Notes: generated by a model from the letters alone, not told the origin. Positions 28,727 through 37,381 are shown, counted from the stretch's first letter. The stretch is 64,000 bases of DNA from Streptomyces viridochromogenes (GCF_001270495.1 NZ_LGUR01000002.1:250633-314632); one strand, 5' to 3'. Program-made: numbers and translations.

Positions 28727-29439
28727 TGATCAACGCCCTGGGTGTCGTCGGCTGGGGCGTCGGCGGCCTCGAAGGACATGCGGCCATGCTCGGCGAACCG
28801 GTCATCATCCCCTACCCGGACGTGGTCGGCGTCCGCCTGACCGGCCGGCTGCGCCAGGGCGTCGGTGCCACGGACCACGCGCTGACGCTGACCGAACTGC
28901 TGCGCGCCACGGGCGTGGTGAACAAGTTCGTCGAGTTCTGCGGCGACGGCGTCACGACCCTCGGCCGGGCCGAGCGTGCCGCGGTCTCCAACATGGCCCC
29001 CGAGTACGGCGCCACCCGCGTCTGCTTCCCCTACGACGACGAGACCGCCGCCTGTCTGCGCCTCAGCGGCCGGGAGGAGGAGCACGTCCGCCTGGTCGAC
29101 GCCTACCTCACCGCCCAGGGCCTCAAGCACACCGACGACCGCCCCGCGCCGCGCTACGACCAGGTGCTCGACCTCGATCTCGGTTCGGTCGAGCCCAGCG
29201 AGGCGGGCCCGAACCTGCCGCATCAGCGGCTGCCGCTGTCCCGCGTACCGGCGTCCTTCCGGCAGGCGGCGGGCCGCCCGACCGGCGAGGTCGACGTGTT
29301 CGGGGAGCCGCTGCCCGACGGCCCGGTCGCCATCGCCGCCATCACGAGCTGCACCAACACCGCCAACCCGGCGCTGATCGTGCAGACGGGTCTCCTCGCC
29401 CAGCGGGCGGTCCAGCGCGGGCTGATCGCCAAGCCTTGA
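28727..29439 (+). pseudogene. internal fragment of an aconitase-family gene
   Basis: A 237-codon stretch matches the middle of aconitate hydratase: MINALGVVGWGVGGLEGHAAM, GVVNKFVEFCGDGVTTL, SNMAPEYGATRVCFPYDDET and the first Fe-S cysteine site ITSCTNTANPALI. Normal aconitases are about 900 aa. Both the first 190 residues or so and everything after the first cluster cysteine are missing, so the other two cysteines and the swivelling domain are gone and no active enzyme is possible. The upstream 60 bases show no aconitase similarity. It might derive from a true aconitase, methylcitrate dehydratase or a phosphinomethylmalate-isomerase-like paralogue. Confidence 0.85.
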
Positions 29440-29572
29440 CCTGCTGATCCGGCCGGAGGACTGCCTGCTGTATCCGGCCACCGCCTGACGCGCGTCTCCC
29501 CCCCCTCGTCGAGGTGCGCGAGGGAAGCGTCCGCCCTTCTTCGGGGAGTGCGGGCGCCGGGAGCCTGCTCCG

Positions 29573-29863
29573 CTATGCCCCGGCGCCGCCCGGCTCCATG
29601 TGCAAGGCGGCCTTTCTCACCTGTTCCTCGACATCACTGCGCGGCTCGCCGCGCGCTCTGGCGTACTGGACCATCGCGACCTGCGCCTCCCTGGCCAGGT
29701 CCCGCCAGGCCCGCAGGGCCGTGTTGTACGTCTCGGTCTGCCGCGCGCTCCAGCCACCGCGCTGGGTCGGCGAGCCGTACATGCGCCGCAGCTCCTCCAC
29801 GTGCGTGTGCGCCTGCTCGGCCGCACGCTCCTTCTCCACCAGCTCTTCGAAGATAGTCGTCAC
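29573..29863 (-). CDS. small helical protein of unknown function
   Basis: This 96 aa protein is predicted almost wholly alpha-helical and charged, with a coiled-coil-like start (ELVEKERAAEQAHTHVEELR) and a second amphipathic stretch (LRAWRDLAREAQVAMVQYARA). It has no signal peptide or cysteines. Codon use and third-position GC look coding. I do not recognise a named family. It sits alone between the aconitase fragment and the sugar-acid operon. Confidence 0.6.
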   Translation of the reverse strand: MTTIFEELVEKERAAEQAHTHVEELRRMYGSPTQRGGWSARQTETYNTALRAWRDLAREAQVAMVQYARARGEPRSDVEEQVRKAALHMEPGGAGA

Positions 29864-29927
29864 ACAAATGGAGCATAGGCGGGCATATCACCTCTCGCGC
29901 GCGGAGCGTGCGGAGCGCGGGGAGGGC

Positions 29928-30947
29928 TCAGGTCCAGGGCGACACGGCCGCCCGCTGAGTCCACTCCCCGGTCGACAGTGCGAGCAGCGCCTCCGTCTCC
30001 CGCGGGTCGGGCAACGGGCCGTGGTCTCCCGTCACTCGGAGGGCGGAGGCGGCGGTGATGTGGCCCAGGCGGAGGGCGTGGGTCGTGCTCTCCCCCCGCA
30101 GCAGGCCCGCGAGGAAACCGGCCGCGAAGGCGTCACCGGCGCCGACGGCCTCGACCACCGTGGTGCGCGGCGTGGGCACGGTGTGCACGCCCTCGTCGCT
30201 GAACGCGGTCGCGGCGTTCGCCCCGTCCTTGACGACCAGGATGCGGGGACGCGGAAGCTGTGCTCGTATGCCCTCCGGCGTCAGGTCCTCGCCCCACAGC
30301 CCCTGTGCCTCGTCCAGGCCGACGAAGACGATGTCGGCACGGTCGGCCAGTGCGCGCAGCACGTCCGGGGCCGTCCCGTCCGGCCACAGGGCGGCGCGGT
30401 GGTTGACGTCGAAGCTCACCGCGTACGGGCGTGCGCCGGGCTCGGCGGTCAGGGCCCGCGTCACCAGCTCACGGCACGACTCGGACAGCGCGGGCGTGAT
30501 GCCGGTCAGGTGCAGCAGCGAGGCGGTGCGCAGGAGCGCGCGGTCCAGTGCCTCGGGGCCCAGCGCGGAGGCGGCCGAGCCCCGCCGGTAGTAGTGCACA
30601 CGGGTCCCGGCTGGGCCCGGGTCCTTCACCAGCAGGCCGGTGGGCCGGCGGGGGTCGGTCCGCACATGCGACACGTCGACGCCCGCGGCGGCGACGGTGG
30701 AGCGGACACGGTGTCCCAGCGGGTCGTCGCCGAGCGCGGAGAGCCAGGCGACCGGGATGCCGTGGTCGGCCAGGTACATGGCGACGTTCGACTCGGCCCC
30801 GGCCACCGACAGCCGCAGGTGGGCCGCGTTCAGGAGGGGGGCCGGCGGGTCGGGGGCCAGGGCCGCCATGGTCTCGCCGACGCAGACGACCGGGCCCGGG
30901 GCGGGGCGCCAGGGGCCGGTCCCGGCGGATACGCGTGCGGCGGTCAT
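29928..30947 (-). CDS. kdgK: 2-keto-3-deoxygluconate/galactonate kinase, PfkB family
   Basis: This ribokinase-like sugar kinase (339 aa) has GAESNVAMYLADHG near the N-terminus and the C-terminal PfkB signature VGAGDAFAAGFLAGLL with catalytic Asp. It phosphorylates 2-keto-3-deoxy-sugar acids before aldol cleavage. The function is set by its neighbour kdgA and by the operon's regulator and dehydratase remnant. It is last in the operon, and its ATG overlaps the lactonase-like stop by 4 bases. Confidence 0.87.
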   Translation of the reverse strand: MTAARVSAGTGPWRPAPGPVVCVGETMAALAPDPPAPLLNAAHLRLSVAGAESNVAMYLADHGIPVAWLSALGDDPLGHRVRSTVAAAGVDVSHVRTDPRRPTGLLVKDPGPAGTRVHYYRRGSAASALGPEALDRALLRTASLLHLTGITPALSESCRELVTRALTAEPGARPYAVSFDVNHRAALWPDGTAPDVLRALADRADIVFVGLDEAQGLWGEDLTPEGIRAQLPRPRILVVKDGANAATAFSDEGVHTVPTPRTTVVEAVGAGDAFAAGFLAGLLRGESTTHALRLGHITAASALRVTGDHGPLPDPRETEALLALSTGEWTQRAAVSPWT

Positions 30948-31411
30948 GCCGGGTCCCCGGTGGCCGCGGGCTGCCGGGCGCGGTCGAGCCGGCAGGCGGG
31001 CGTGGGGGTGCCCGGCACGTCCACGCGCGCGGTGAACAGGGCCCCGTCCTCGCGACCCGGTGCGGCCAGGCCCACGCGGGCGGACGTGATGTGCAGGACG
31101 TCATGGGCGAGGCACACCCCCGCCGGTTGCCGCGCCGGCAGCCGCGCCAGCCGGTCGACCGTGCCGTCGGGGTGGAGCAGGCAGATGCCGGTGCCCGCGA
31201 CCCAGGTGCCCAGGTGACCGGCCAGGGGTGCCACGGCGCCCAGGGGGACGGGCAGTTGGGCGATGGTGCGCAGGGGTGCCGTGGGGTCGTCCGGGGCCGA
31301 CAGGAGACGGCCGGCGAGGATGTCGACGAGGACGACGCCGGAGCCGGTCCAGCGGATGCCCTCGCCCGGTTCGAGGCCGTCGGGGAGGGTGGGACGCGGG
31401 GCCGCCGTCAC
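30944..31411 (-). pseudogene. SMP-30/gluconolactonase-like gene with an internal in-frame deletion
   Basis: The 155 aa frame starts like an SMP-30 family sugar lactonase (GEGIRWTGSGVVLVDILAGRLL, PLGAVAPLAGHLGTWVAGTG, LLHPDGTVDRLARL) and then passes straight into the family's C-terminal end (PARQPAGVCLA, LHITSARVGLAAPG). Family members are about 280-300 aa. The missing central blades carry the metal-binding Asn and Asp residues, so it should be inactive. The join lies at a PDGTxxRxxxL motif that normally occurs twice, which suggests deletion by recombination between the two. Reading frame and 4-bp overlaps with both neighbours are kept. Confidence 0.75.
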
Positions 31412-32040
31412 CGCGTCGCCTCTTCCACGACCTTGCGGAAGGCTCGGGCGCGCTCCCTGAGGGCGGTGATGCTGCCGCCGTCGGCCGCGTCGCCGACGAG
31501 GGGGGAGCCGACGCCGACCGCGATGGCCCCGGCCGCGAGGCAGGCGCGGGCGAGGTCCTCGTCGACTCCGCCCACCGGGACGAACGGCGCGTCGGGGAAC
31601 GGCCCGCGCAGGGCCTTCAGATAGGCCGCTCCGCCGGCCTCGGCGACGGGGAAGACCTTCAGCGCGGCCACTCCCAGTGCTCGGGCGGCGATGATCTCGG
31701 TGGGGGTCATCACTCCGGCGAGGACCGGCATGCCCAGCTCCTGCGCCGCGCCGACGCCGTCGCCGAGGCCCGGGGTGACGGCGAAGTCGGCTCCGGCGCT
31801 GTGGGCGGCTCGGGCATCCTCGGCGGTCAGGACGGTGCCGGCGCCGAGGGGCCGGTCCGGGCCGAACGCGGTCCGGGCGCGTTCGATGACGGAGAGGGCG
31901 CCGGGGGCCGCGAGTGAGACCTCGATCAGTTCGACGCCCTCCTCGGCCAGCGCCAGCACGGTGCGCAGGGCGGCGTCGGGGTCACCGCCCCGCACTATCG
32001 CGACCAGGCGGTGGGTGGCCAGCGTGGCGGTCAGGTCCAC
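31408..32040 (-). CDS. kdgA: 2-keto-3-deoxy-6-phosphogluconate/galactonate aldolase
   Basis: This class I aldolase (210 aa) splits KDPG or KDPGal to pyruvate and glyceraldehyde-3-phosphate. The Schiff-base lysine lies in [27 protein letters not shown] and [12 protein letters not shown] are also typical. The GTG at 32040 has AAGGAG 8 bases upstream, a strong site that survives although the gene before it is wrecked. It overlaps the lactonase-like gene by 4 bases. Confidence 0.92.
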   Translation of the reverse strand: MDLTATLATHRLVAIVRGGDPDAALRTVLALAEEGVELIEVSLAAPGALSVIERARTAFGPDRPLGAGTVLTAEDARAAHSAGADFAVTPGLGDGVGAAQELGMPVLAGVMTPTEIIAARALGVAALKVFPVAEAGGAAYLKALRGPFPDAPFVPVGGVDEDLARACLAAGAIAVGVGSPLVGDAADGGSITALRERARAFRKVVEEATR

Positions 32041-32368
32041 GGACGGTGCTCCTTCTGTGCGGGGGTCGAGGGGCGGCGGCAGGCCCCGGCGAGCGTAAGT
32101 CGCCAGTGGACCTCGCCGGACGCCGGTACCCGCGCGGCGTCGTCGGGGCCCGCGTCGGCGAGGTCGAAGACGCGGCCGAGCATGGGCTCCACGCCCGTGC
32201 TCCGGTACGGGTGCGGCCGGGGGTAGCCGGCGAGGTTGCGGCCCGGACGATCTCGGCCCTGCCCTCCACGACGGGTTCGCCCCAGCCGACCACGCCGTCG
32301 TCGGTCTCGACCCGGCAGAACAGCCAGCGCGGCGGAACCAGGAAGGTTTCGATACGAGTGATCTTCAC
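32031..32368 (-). pseudogene. fusion scar: galactonate dehydratase 5' stub joined to a mutarotase-like 3' end
   Basis: The GTG at 32368 overlaps the regulator's stop and opens about 43 codons that match the start of galactonate dehydratase DgoD ([37 protein letters not shown]). Near 32240 the similarity stops. A different frame then continues as [28 protein letters not shown] and [15 protein letters not shown] to a stop at 32031. This tail resembles the C-terminus of aldose-1-epimerase-like proteins; that identity is tentative. One deletion of roughly two kilobases or more would explain loss of most of both genes. Confidence 0.72.
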
Positions 32369-33120
32369 TCGCCGCCGGTGCCTTTCGTGTCGTCGGAGCT
32401 CGGGGCGTCGGGACCGTCGATCCGGTCCAGGTCGCGCCCGGCCTGGGCGAGCAGGGCGCGCATCGCGGCCTCCGCGGCCTGCGGGTCCCGCTCGCGTACG
32501 GCGTCCAGGACGGCGCGGTGGGCCGGTACGGGGTCCTCGCTGTGCGGATGGCTGTGCACGATGCGGTCCCGGTGGGCGAGGCCCGGTTCGATGACCATCT
32601 CCATGCGCTGGAGGAGTTCGTTGTGGGTGGCGGACAGCAGGGCACGGTGGAAGGCGAGGTCGGCCTCCACGGCCTGTCCCGGGTCGGCGCCCTGCTCCCC
32701 CATCGCCTCCAGTGCCGCTCCCAGGGCCGCCAGGTCGGCGTCGGTGCGCCGCTCGGCGGCCAGGCGCACGGCGGCCGGTTCGACGATGGCGCGCACCTCG
32801 GCGAGGTTGCGCAGCAGGTTCCGGTCCGCGTCGACGGCGAGGTCGGCACCCTCGAACTGCCAGCGCAGCACGTCGGCGTCGAGCAGGTTCCAGTCTGCGC
32901 GGGCTCTGACGAAGGTGCCGCGTTTCTGGCGGGCGTCGACCATGCCCTTGGCGGCGAGCACCTTCAGTGACTCGCGCAGGGCCGTGAGACTGACGTCCAA
33001 CTCGCTCTGCAGCGCCACCAGGTCGAGCGTGGCTCCCTCGGGGATCCGGCCGCCCAGGATGCGGCGGGCGAGGGCCTCCACGGTCTGGCCGTGCACGCCG
33101 CGGCGGGCGTAGGGCGTCAT
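32365..33120 (-). CDS. GntR/FCD family regulator, probable sugar-acid (galactonate) operon regulator
   Basis: This 251 aa protein has a GntR winged helix (residues 8-80; [36 protein letters not shown]) and an FCD helical domain whose ligand-site residues show in [15 protein letters not shown] and in later histidines. It resembles DgoR-type regulators. It is first in the operon, directly before the dgoD stub with a 4-bp overlap. The AT-rich patch upstream likely holds its operator, and autoregulation is expected. Confidence 0.85.
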   Translation of the reverse strand: MTPYARRGVHGQTVEALARRILGGRIPEGATLDLVALQSELDVSLTALRESLKVLAAKGMVDARQKRGTFVRARADWNLLDADVLRWQFEGADLAVDADRNLLRNLAEVRAIVEPAAVRLAAERRTDADLAALGAALEAMGEQGADPGQAVEADLAFHRALLSATHNELLQRMEMVIEPGLAHRDRIVHSHPHSEDPVPAHRAVLDAVRERDPQAAEAAMRALLAQAGRDLDRIDGPDAPSSDDTKGTGGE

Positions 33121-33218
33121 GTCGTACAGCCTTTCTGCTGTCGGAAGTGACGCGGGCCGCTCGGTGCGGGGCCGTCGACGTCACGGCGCAGACTGTGGTG
33201 CGAGGCCGAGACCCTGTC

Positions 33219-33246
33219 AATATTAATTACTAATTTAAAGAAACAT
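33219..33246. promoter_or_regulatory. AT-rich candidate promoter/operator of the sugar-acid operon
   Basis: A run of about 28 bases is over 85% A+T in otherwise 70% GC DNA, about 100 bases before the GntR start and 130 before the aldo/keto reductase. It includes ATTA-N5-TAAT (33222-33234), an inverted repeat of the size GntR/FCD proteins bind. Confidence 0.4.
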
Positions 33247-33375
33247 GGTTCGCCGTCAGCGGTCGCTGGACCACCGCCGCCGCACGGGATGGAACGATGC
33301 GCTGGACCAACGCACCGGACGCCGGGATCGGACACCGAGCGTCCGAACCGGACGGGAAGACAGGAGCACCCCCCG

Positions 33376-34419
33376 ATGACCCACCTCGCGGACCCCGAGC
33401 GCTACAACGGCACCATGCGCTACCGGCGCTGCGGACGCTCAGGGCTCGACCTGCCCGTGCTGTCGTTGGGGTACTGGCACAACTTCGGTGACGACCGGCC
33501 CTTCGAGGCCCAGCGCGAGATCGCCCTGCGCGCCTTCGACCTCGGCATCACCCACCACGACCTCGCCAACAACTACGGCCCGCCCTACGGCGCCGCCGAG
33601 ATCAACTTCGGCCGTCTGATGAAGCAGGACCTAGCGCCCTACCGGGACGAACTGGTGGTCTCCACCAAGGCCGGCTGGGACATGTGGCCGGGCCCCTACG
33701 GCCAGGGCGGCGGCTCCCGCAAGTACATGCTGGCCTCGCTCGACCAGTCGCTGCGGCGGACGGGACTGGAGTACGTCGACATCTTCTACTCCCACCGGCT
33801 CGACGCCGGCACCCCGCTCGAGGAGACGATGGGCGCGCTCGACACCGCCGTCAGACAGGGCAAGGCCCTGTACGTCGGCATCTCCTCGTACGACGCGGCG
33901 CGCTCCCGGGAGGCGGTCGCCATTCTCCGGGAGCTGGGCACTCCGCTGCTCATCCACCAGCCGTCGTACAGCATGCTGAACCGCTGGATCGAGAACGAGG
34001 GCCTGCTGGACGCCGCCGAACAGGAGGGTTTCGGGGTCATCGGCTTCACCGCGCTGGCCCAGGGCCTGCTGACCGGCCGCTACCTCGACGGCGTCCCCGC
34101 CGGCTCGCGCGCCACACAGGGCAAGTCCTTCGACGAGACCTGGCTGTCGGACGACATGCTGAGCAGGCTGCGCGCCCTGGGCGACATCGCGGCCCGGCGC
34201 GGGCAGACCCTCGCCCAGCTGGCACTGGCCTGGGCGCTGCGCGACCGTCGGGTGACCTCGCTGGTCATCGGCGCCTCCCGCACCGAGCAGCTCGAGCAGA
34301 ACGTCGCCGCGCTGGAGAACCTCGACTTCAGCGACGAGGAACTGGCCGAGATCGACAAGTACGCCACCGACGGCGGCGTCGACCTGTGGCGGGCGGCCCG
34401 GACCGGCAACCTGGACTGA
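33376..34419 (+). CDS. aldo/keto reductase, YghZ (L-glyceraldehyde-3-phosphate reductase)-like
   Basis: This NADPH-dependent reductase (347 aa) has the AKR tetrad Asp62, Tyr67 (HHDLANNYGPPYG), Lys98 (VSTKAGW) and His140 (IFYSHRLD). The GSRKYMLASLDQSLRRTG stretch and the long WPGPYGQGG insert are typical of the YghZ group. The cofactor end is near VIGASRTEQLEQNV. CAGGAG lies about 9 bases before the ATG at 33376. It is divergent from the sugar-acid operon and may reduce a sugar aldehyde connected to it. Confidence 0.88.
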   Translation: MTHLADPERYNGTMRYRRCGRSGLDLPVLSLGYWHNFGDDRPFEAQREIALRAFDLGITHHDLANNYGPPYGAAEINFGRLMKQDLAPYRDELVVSTKAGWDMWPGPYGQGGGSRKYMLASLDQSLRRTGLEYVDIFYSHRLDAGTPLEETMGALDTAVRQGKALYVGISSYDAARSREAVAILRELGTPLLIHQPSYSMLNRWIENEGLLDAAEQEGFGVIGFTALAQGLLTGRYLDGVPAGSRATQGKSFDETWLSDDMLSRLRALGDIAARRGQTLAQLALAWALRDRRVTSLVIGASRTEQLEQNVAALENLDFSDEELAEIDKYATDGGVDLWRAARTGNLD

Positions 34420-34472
34420 GCATTGGTATGGACCTGACACGCCGTCATGGCTATGCTCTGCCCGACCCTGAA

Positions 34473-34486
34473 TGAGAGCGCTCTCA
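34473..34486. promoter_or_regulatory. 14-bp LacI-type palindrome before the protease gene
   Basis: TGAGAGCGCTCTCA is a perfect palindrome with the central CG typical of LacI-family operators. It differs from the actinomycete CebR/CelR cellulose operator TGGGAGCGCTCCCA at two symmetrical bases. It lies 50 bases before the protease start. A second inverted repeat (GTTCCA ... TGGAAC, 34497-34518) follows. Confidence 0.5.
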
Positions 34487-34535
34487 GATTGCGGTTGTTC
34501 CACCCCACTTGTTGGAACGACGAAGGGCAACTCCC

Positions 34536-35690
34536 TTGAGACGCAGCAGACTCAAGTACGCCGGACTCGCCGTACTCCTCGCGTTCGGCAGCTGGACCGC
34601 GGGCGGCACCGGATCGGCCGCGGCCACCGGACCCGACCCCGACCCCGCCTCCGCCTCCGCAGGCGTTCTGGAGGCGATGCAGCGGGATCTCGGCCTGTCG
34701 AAACCGCGGGCCGAGGCGCGGCTGGCGGCGGAACGCACCGCCATGGACCTCACGCCGAAGGCACGCAGGGCAGCCGGATCCGCCTATGGCGGCTCCTGGT
34801 TCGACGCGGAGAGCGGGCGGCTCACCGTGGCCGTGACGTCGGACGCCCCGCCCTCGACCGTGCGGGAGGTCCGGGCCATCGGAGCGGCCGTGCGCACCGT
34901 CGCGCACAGCGCCCGGGAACTCGACGCGGCCAAGGCGCGCATCGACCGCCTCCCCGCACCGTCGGGCGTGAGCAGTTGGCACGTCGACCCGGCGGCCAAC
35001 ACGGTCGTCGTGAACGTCGTCCGGGACAAGCGGGCTGACAACGATGTCCGCCGCTTCGTCTCCCGCGCCCGCGCGGCCGGACCCGTCAGCGTGCAGACGG
35101 TCGCCGCCGCCCCGCGCACCTTCGCGGCGGGAACGGTCGGCGGCGACCCCTACTACACCGGCAACGTCCGCTGCTCCATAGGCTTCTCGGTGCGCGGCGG
35201 CTTCATCACCGCCGGGCACTGCGGCGGTCAGGGGGCCGCTGTCCGGGGCTGGGACGGCACCCACGTCGGAACGTTCCAGGGCTCCTCGTTCCCGGGCGAC
35301 GACTACGCCTGGGTGAGCGTCGGCAGCGGCTGGTGGACGGTGCCGGTGGTTCTCGGCTGGGGCACGATCCCGGACCGCCTCGTGCGCGGCTCGGCCGAGG
35401 CACCCGTGGGCACGTCCGTCTGCCGGTCCGGCTCCACGACGCACTGGCACTGCGGCACCGTGCTGGCGAGGAACGAGACCGTGAACTACAGCCAGGGCGC
35501 GGTGCACCAGATGACGAAGACCAGCGTCTGCGCCGAACCCGGCGACTCCGGGGGCTCCTTCATCAGCGGTGACCAGGCGCAGGGGGTCACGTCGGGCGGC
35601 TGGGGCAACTGCTCCGGCGGCGGGGAGACCTGGTTCCAGCCCGTCAACGAGATCCTCGGCCGCTACGGGTTGACCCTGCACACGGCCTGA
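34536..35690 (+). CDS. secreted S1 family serine protease, streptogrisin/alpha-lytic type
   Basis: This 384 aa pre-pro-protease has a signal peptide (RRSRLKYAGLAVLLAFGSW), an alpha-lytic-type prodomain (about residues 45-195) that would act as folding chaperone, and a mature protease starting near residue 200 (TVGGDPYYTG). The catalytic triad is His228 (ITAGHCGG), Asp255 or Asp256 (GDDYAWV) and Ser338 (EPGDSGGSF). Cysteines pair as in streptogrisins. The TTG at 34536 is set by GAAGGG 8 bases upstream. It is secreted and probably degrades protein in the medium. A LacI-type palindrome upstream suggests carbon-source control. Confidence 0.93.
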   Translation: MRRSRLKYAGLAVLLAFGSWTAGGTGSAAATGPDPDPASASAGVLEAMQRDLGLSKPRAEARLAAERTAMDLTPKARRAAGSAYGGSWFDAESGRLTVAVTSDAPPSTVREVRAIGAAVRTVAHSARELDAAKARIDRLPAPSGVSSWHVDPAANTVVVNVVRDKRADNDVRRFVSRARAAGPVSVQTVAAAPRTFAAGTVGGDPYYTGNVRCSIGFSVRGGFITAGHCGGQGAAVRGWDGTHVGTFQGSSFPGDDYAWVSVGSGWWTVPVVLGWGTIPDRLVRGSAEAPVGTSVCRSGSTTHWHCGTVLARNETVNYSQGAVHQMTKTSVCAEPGDSGGSFISGDQAQGVTSGGWGNCSGGGETWFQPVNEILGRYGLTLHTA

Positions 35691-35803
35691 CCCACGGGCG
35701 GGGGCGGTCCGGGTGGTGACCGGGGTCGGAGCCGGGCCGGACCGGACCGCCCTCGCACGAGCCGCTGCGCGTGTGCCGGCGGTCGTGCGGCAGGATGAGC
35801 ACC

Positions 35804-36133
35804 ATGAGCGTAGTCAAGATCAATGTACTGACCGTGCCCGCCGAGCAGCGCGAGACGCTGGAGAAGCGCTTCGCCTCCCGTGCGCACGCCGTGGAGGGCT
35901 CCGACGGGTTCGAGTGGTTCGAACTCCTGCGGCCGGTCGAGGGCACCGACACCTACCTCGTGTACACGCGGTGGCGTGACGAGGAGTCCTTCCAGGCATG
36001 GATGGAGGGCCCGATGAAGTCGGCCCACCAGGGCGGTGGCGAGGGCGGCGGCGAGCGTCCCAAGCCGGCGGCGAGCGGTTCCACGCTGTGGTCGTTCGAG
36101 GTCGTGCAGCAGGCCGGGCCGAAGAGCGAGTAG
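35804..36133 (+). CDS. MhuD-like haem-degrading monooxygenase
   Basis: This 109 aa ferredoxin-like (ABM fold) protein matches mycobacterial MhuD in MSVVKIN, LEKRFASRAHAVEGSDGF, LLRPVEGTDTY and FQAWMEGP. The residues that bind and distort haem in MhuD are at the same positions: Asn7, Trp66 and His75. MhuD opens haem to mycobilin-type products without releasing CO, freeing iron. I chose the ATG at 35804 with AGGA 8 bases upstream; an ATG at 35795 is also possible. A Gly-rich insert (76-84) differs from MhuD. Confidence 0.85.
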   Translation: MSVVKINVLTVPAEQRETLEKRFASRAHAVEGSDGFEWFELLRPVEGTDTYLVYTRWRDEESFQAWMEGPMKSAHQGGGEGGGERPKPAASGSTLWSFEVVQQAGPKSE

Positions 36134-36163
36134 GAGTCAGCGGCGGGGGCTCGGCCCCCGCCC

Positions 36164-36955
36164 TCACTCGGTCCCGGTGCGGCGCGACCGTGCGACGGCC
36201 GCCAGGACGAAGGTGACGCTGATCAGCAGGGACCAGGCACCGAACTTCTCCACCCCCACGGGCTCCCAGCCGTCGAGTTGGTAGGGGTAGCGCCAGGCGC
36301 CCACGTAGGTGGCGAGGTTCTCCGCGACCCAGAGGAAGAAGCCGATCAGGACGAACGACAGCGCGAGGGGCATCCGTCGGCGCACACCGCGCACCGTGAA
36401 GCGCACGGACGTGCCCGCGGTGACCGCGAGGAGCAGTACCGCCAGGAGCCGGCGTGCGTCGGGGAGCCAGTGGTGGCTGAAGAAGTTCACGTAGATGGCC
36501 GCGGCGACCACGGCCGTCGACCGCGGGCGGTACCGGACCAGCTCCAGGTCGAAGAGACGCCACGCCCGGCAGACGTAGCTGCCGACAGCGGCGTAGAGGA
36601 ACCCCCCGTACAGCGGGACGCCCGCGAACTTCAGTACGGCGGGCTCCGGATAGCTCCACGAGCCGAGGGAGACCTTCACCAGCTCGAAGGCCAGGCCGAT
36701 GACGTGGCAGACGGCGATGACGGCGACGTCCCGCCCGTTCTCCCAGCCGCGCATCCAGAACAGCAGCGTCAGCAGCACCCCGTAGACGACGAGCAGGTCG
36801 TAGCGGGCCACGGGCAGGCCGGGCAGCAGGGTGGACGCCGCCACACCGGACATCAGGGCGATGGCGAAGGCGCAGGACCGGGTCTGTGTCCACGCGAAGT
36901 CGAGCAGCTGGCGCACTGAGGCCGCGAGGGGTCCTGGAATGCTTGCGGTGACCAT
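36164..36955 (-). CDS. DUF817 family membrane protein
   Basis: This 263 aa integral membrane protein has seven or eight hydrophobic helices and the conserved DUF817 blocks WSYPEPAVLKFAGVPLYGGF, VRYRPR and NLATYVGAWRYPYQLDGW. Its Trp/Tyr-rich loops are shared across the family. The function of DUF817 is not known to me. It converges on the MhuD-like gene with 30 bases between the stops. Confidence 0.85.
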   Translation of the reverse strand: MVTASIPGPLAASVRQLLDFAWTQTRSCAFAIALMSGVAASTLLPGLPVARYDLLVVYGVLLTLLFWMRGWENGRDVAVIAVCHVIGLAFELVKVSLGSWSYPEPAVLKFAGVPLYGGFLYAAVGSYVCRAWRLFDLELVRYRPRSTAVVAAAIYVNFFSHHWLPDARRLLAVLLLAVTAGTSVRFTVRGVRRRMPLALSFVLIGFFLWVAENLATYVGAWRYPYQLDGWEPVGVEKFGAWSLLISVTFVLAAVARSRRTGTE

Positions 36956-37381
36956 GATCCCAAGGACGAGCCTGCGGCACGCCCGGTTGCCTCCGGTCCG
37001 GCCCGACCGCGAAGTGAGGGCGGATCAACGTGGCCTTCGAATGCGCGGGCCCCGTGGCTGCCACCGGAATGGGGCGCGGCCTCGGCGGTGAGCGACGTCA
37101 GCGCCACCAAGGCGGCGCCTTGGGCGGCCGGCAGGGTGGGCGAACGGTGGCGCACGGGAGCCCTCTTTCGCGGGTCGGGATGTCCTGGTCGTAGCGGCGG
37201 TGCCGGAGAAGTCTCAGGGTCCCGCCCGCATCATGACCGCGCCGTACGCCGCCGGGCCGTCAGCGACCACGGCTGCACCGACAACGAGTGCGGCCATCTG
37301 CCCGCTTCCGCGACCTGCTGAGGGCGGGGCGGTCGCGAAAATCCGTTGCGGCCGTCCGCCTCTCCCCCGGACCCTGAGCCC
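36956..37381. other. 426-base intergenic region
   Basis: It lies between the divergent DUF817 and GNAT genes. No convincing gene was seen; a short + strand frame from 37088 has no clear ribosome site or homology. It holds one notable palindrome, CCAAGGCG-G-CGCCTTGG (37107-37123), which could be an operator or stem. Promoters of both flanking genes must lie here but were not identified. Confidence 0.5.

Noticed and set aside
29440..29572. Continuation of the aconitase gene after its stop
   Set aside because: The next expected residues of the family were not found in any frame, so this is truncation and not a simple nonsense mutation.
34080..35681. Minus-strand frame of 533 codons opposite the protease
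   Set aside because: The protease has a signal peptide, prodomain and catalytic triad. The antisense frame shows no recognisable domain.
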